A stretch of DNA of 64,000 bases from an uncultured Flavobacteriaceae bacterium (lineage in GTDB: Bacteria; Bacteroidota; Bacteroidia; Flavobacteriales; Flavobacteriaceae), in NCBI GenBank assembly GCA_905479065.1, contig CAJQLB010000002.1, positions 1 through 64,000 on the forward strand, in the 5' to 3' direction. How positions within the stretch are numbered: the first letter of the stretch is position 1; every line of letters starts with the position of its first letter. Position numbers and translations under genes: made by a program. Shown here piece by piece: positions 61,929-64,000 of the stretch. The notes below the pieces were generated by a model, which saw only the letters and a list, made by a program, of their open reading frames with translations, did no database searches and was not told the DNA's origin.

Positions 61929-64000
61929 GTGCAGCGTAAGAACATCCAACATATCAACCTAGATAGTGTAAATTCCAACTTAAAAATACATAAAAAAGTG
62001 TTTTTAACTGCTGAAAATATTACGATAAACTCACATTACTCCAAAGACGATTTACAAGATGTTAATCATCTAGATTTTGCAGCAGGTCTTCCGCCCTACC
62101 TACGTGGTCCCTATTCAACAATGTATGTAAAAAGACCATGGACCATACGACAATATGCTGGCTTTTCAACAGCCAAAGAAAGTAATGCTTTTTACAAAAG
62201 AAATCTTGAAAGCGGTCAAAAAGGTCTTTCCGTAGCATTTGACTTGGCAACACACAGAGGTTATGATTCTGATCACCATCGCGTAATCGGTGATATCGGT
62301 AAAGCCGGTGTGGCAATTGACACCGTTGAGGACATGAAAACTCTCTTTCATGAAATCCCCTTAGATCAAATGAGTGTATCAATGACAATGAATGGTGCCG
62401 TTCTCCCAATTATGGCCTTTTACATCGTTGCCGCAGAAGAACAAGGGATCAATTTGAACCAACTCAAAGGAACTATTCAAAATGATATATTAAAAGAGTT
62501 TATGGTGAGGAACACTTACATCTACCCTCCAAAATCTTCGATGAAGATAATTTCAGACATCTTTGAATTCACTAGTATCCATATGCCAAAATACAATAGT
62601 ATAAGTATTTCTGGATATCATATGCAAGAAGCGGGAGCTAGCAGTGATTTAGAGTTAGCTTACACATTAGCAAATGGATTAGAGTACATAAAAACGGGTC
62701 TCGCAACGGGAATGAATATTGATACATTTGCACCAAGATTATCATTTTTTTGGGGCATTGGTATGAATCATTTCATGGAAATTGCCAAAATGCGTGCAGC
62801 AAGAATGTTATGGGCAAAAATCATAAAACAATTTAATCCTAAGAATCCAAAGTCCATGTCTCTAAGAGCTCATTGTCAAACTAGTGGTTGGAGTCTAACA
62901 GAACAAGATCCTTTTAATAACGTAGCAAGAACAACAATTGAAGCTTCTGCTGCTATTCTCGGAGGAACTCAAAGTTTACATACCAATGCTCTTGATGAAG
63001 CAATTGCTTTACCTACTGATTTTTCAGCACGAATTGCAAGAAACACACAATTATTCTTGCAGGAAGAAACAAAACTATCAAAAACTGTTGATCCCTGGGC
63101 TGGAAGTTATTTTGTGGAAAAATTAACTGATGACCTTGCCAAGAGAGCGTGGACCTTATTGGAAGAAGTTGAAGCCTTAGGTGGAATGACAAAGGCAATT
63201 GAGGCTGGAATCCCTAAAATTAGAATCGAAGAAGCAGCAGCTAAGAAACAAGCGAGGATAGACTCTGGGCATGATGTCATTGTTGGTGTCAACCAATACA
63301 AATTAGATTTTGAGGATCCAATACAAACACTGGAAGTGGACAATCAAATTGTAAGAAATGAGCAAATTGGACATTTAAAAAACATTAAAAAAAGTAGAAA
63401 TTCAATAAAAGCAAATGAAGCTCTTTTAAAAATAACTGCAGCAGCGAGAACAGGACAAGAAAATTTATTAGCTTTAGCCGTAGAAGCTGCCAGAGAGCGT
63501 GCCACTTTAGGAGAAATTAGTCACGCTTTAGAGGTCGTATTTGGAAGGTATAAAGCCAAAATAAAAACATTTTCAGGCGTGTATAGCAAAGAAGTTAAGA
63601 ACGATATATCATTTCAAAAAGCCAAAGATTTGGCAAATATTTTTGCTGAGCAAGAAGGACGCAGGCCTAGAATTATGATTGCTAAAATGGGACAAGATGG
63701 TCATGATCGTGGAGCGAAGGTTGTAGCTACAGGTTATGCAGATATAGGCTTCGATGTCGATATTGGACCACTATTTCAAACACCTGAGGAAACTGCAAAA
63801 CAAGCTGTCGAAAATGATGTGCACATTCTGGGAATTTCATCATTAGCTGCAGGACATAAAACTCTTGTACCTGAGGTAATCACACAACTCAAAAATTATG
63901 GACGTGATGACATAATCGTTATCGTTGGTGGTGTTATTCCAAAACAAGATTATCAATACCTTTTTGATTCAGGAGTAATTGCTGTTTTTGGTCCTGGATC
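61929..64000 (+). CDS. mutB: Methylmalonyl-CoA mutase large subunit, 3' end beyond window
   Basis: The catalytic subunit, which interconverts succinyl-CoA and (R)-methylmalonyl-CoA with adenosylcobalamin. The frame is open from a GTG at 61929 to the window edge (690 full codons, no stop). The N-terminus is [13 protein letters not shown]; the barrel has [57 protein letters not shown] and [17 protein letters not shown]; the C-terminal B12 domain has DGHDRG at about 63696-63713, with its base-off His. The visible end (VFGPGS) is near the family's terminus, so I expect about 25 residues more beyond 64000. Confidence 0.96.
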   Translation, partial: MQRKNIQHINLDSVNSNLKIHKKVFLTAENITINSHYSKDDLQDVNHLDFAAGLPPYLRGPYSTMYVKRPWTIRQYAGFSTAKESNAFYKRNLESGQKGLSVAFDLATHRGYDSDHHRVIGDIGKAGVAIDTVEDMKTLFHEIPLDQMSVSMTMNGAVLPIMAFYIVAAEEQGINLNQLKGTIQNDILKEFMVRNTYIYPPKSSMKIISDIFEFTSIHMPKYNSISISGYHMQEAGASSDLELAYTLANGLEYIKTGLATGMNIDTFAPRLSFFWGIGMNHFMEIAKMRAARMLWAKIIKQFNPKNPKSMSLRAHCQTSGWSLTEQDPFNNVARTTIEASAAILGGTQSLHTNALDEAIALPTDFSARIARNTQLFLQEETKLSKTVDPWAGSYFVEKLTDDLAKRAWTLLEEVEALGGMTKAIEAGIPKIRIEEAAAKKQARIDSGHDVIVGVNQYKLDFEDPIQTLEVDNQIVRNEQIGHLKNIKKSRNSIKANEALLKITAAARTGQENLLALAVEAARERATLGEISHALEVVFGRYKAKIKTFSGVYSKEVKNDISFQKAKDLANIFAEQEGRRPRIMIAKMGQDGHDRGAKVVATGYADIGFDVDIGPLFQTPEETAKQAVENDVHILGISSLAAGHKTLVPEVITQLKNYGRDDIIVIVGGVIPKQDYQYLFDSGVIAVFGPG

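Noticed and set aside
62062-62409. 115-codon minus-strand frame inside mutB
   Set aside because: Antisense to conserved mutase sequence; low-complexity His/Arg-rich text without homology.
1-64000. CRISPR arrays, insertion sequences, rRNA operons, restriction or other classical defence genes
   Set aside because: No regular spaced repeats, transposase, rRNA or defence-family motifs were found on either strand.

Overview
The window reads as a chromosomal stretch from a low-GC marine-type Flavobacteriaceae (Bacteroidota). The signs are very AT-rich intergenic DNA, almost no Shine-Dalgarno sequences, promoters of the Bacteroidota form TTG-N19/20-TAnnTTTG, short-form methylmalonyl-CoA mutase subunits, a two-subunit transketolase, 2TM-domain proteins beside a LytS/LytTR pair, and a crtI-crtB-crtZ-crtY carotenoid operon. 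I cannot name the genus. There are no insertion sequences, CRISPR arrays, rRNA genes or prophage; three tRNA genes are present.

Layout. 0.2-3.5 kb: translation operon thrS-infC-rpmI-rplT, with infC apparently using an ATA start, closed by a strong terminator. 3.7-12.5 kb: a Gly-zipper protein and a TauE/SafE permease, then a long minus-strand block (amidotransferase-like protein, AI-2E-type permease, dnaB, accA, lptF/G-type permease, tgt). 12.7-17.8 kb: split transketolase, an outer-membrane barrel, an FKBP lipoprotein with calcium-type repeats, hslR-type and PyrR-like genes, aroK. 17.9-18.1 kb: tRNA-Lys and tRNA-Leu. 18.2-23.2 kb: a B12-binding MerR regulator of the CarH/LitR type followed by four zeaxanthin-pathway genes. 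23.1-31.5 kb (minus): TlpA-like thioredoxin, aconitase, MoxR ATPase and three SurA-like periplasmic chaperones. 31.7-34.9 kb: DUF1456 gene and a LytTR regulator / two 2TM proteins / LytS kinase-2TM fusion cluster. 35.3-45.1 kb: accessory metabolism (DUF1684 lipoprotein, nitrilase, two YhhN proteins, M20 amidohydrolase), an ECF sigma factor and membrane partner, acyltransferase, Nudix hydrolase, cyclophilin lipoprotein, OxyR. 45.4-50.5 kb: a TonB-dependent receptor locus with a lipoprotein, a MerC-like protein and two His/Cys-rich exported proteins, then a 56-aa gene and a small HExxH protein. 50.8-57.7 kb: SulP transporter and TetR regulator, DUF4442, PadR-PspC pair, trxB, tRNA-Pro. 57.8-64.0 kb: sugar dehydrogenase, udk, divIC/ftsB-like gene, mutA, a lipoprotein, and mutB running off the window edge.

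The parts most worth following are: (1) the 45.4-49.8 kb receptor locus, which I read as a candidate transition-metal (zinc or copper) acquisition or sensing system with two related His/Cys proteins ending in RAPP; (2) the regulator beside the carotenoid operon, which keeps both signature motifs of adenosylcobalamin photoreceptors; (3) the LytS kinase carrying a C-terminal 2TM domain beside two free 2TM proteins; (4) a lipoprotein gene translationally embedded between the two methylmalonyl-CoA mutase subunits; (5) family proteins with altered key residues (Tgt without its zinc cysteines; a PlsC-like acyltransferase with HX5D and FPQGT).

Limits: all names come from reading motifs and family resemblance by eye. 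No alignment, structure prediction or database search was run. Start codons were chosen by eye and some differ from the longest possible frame.
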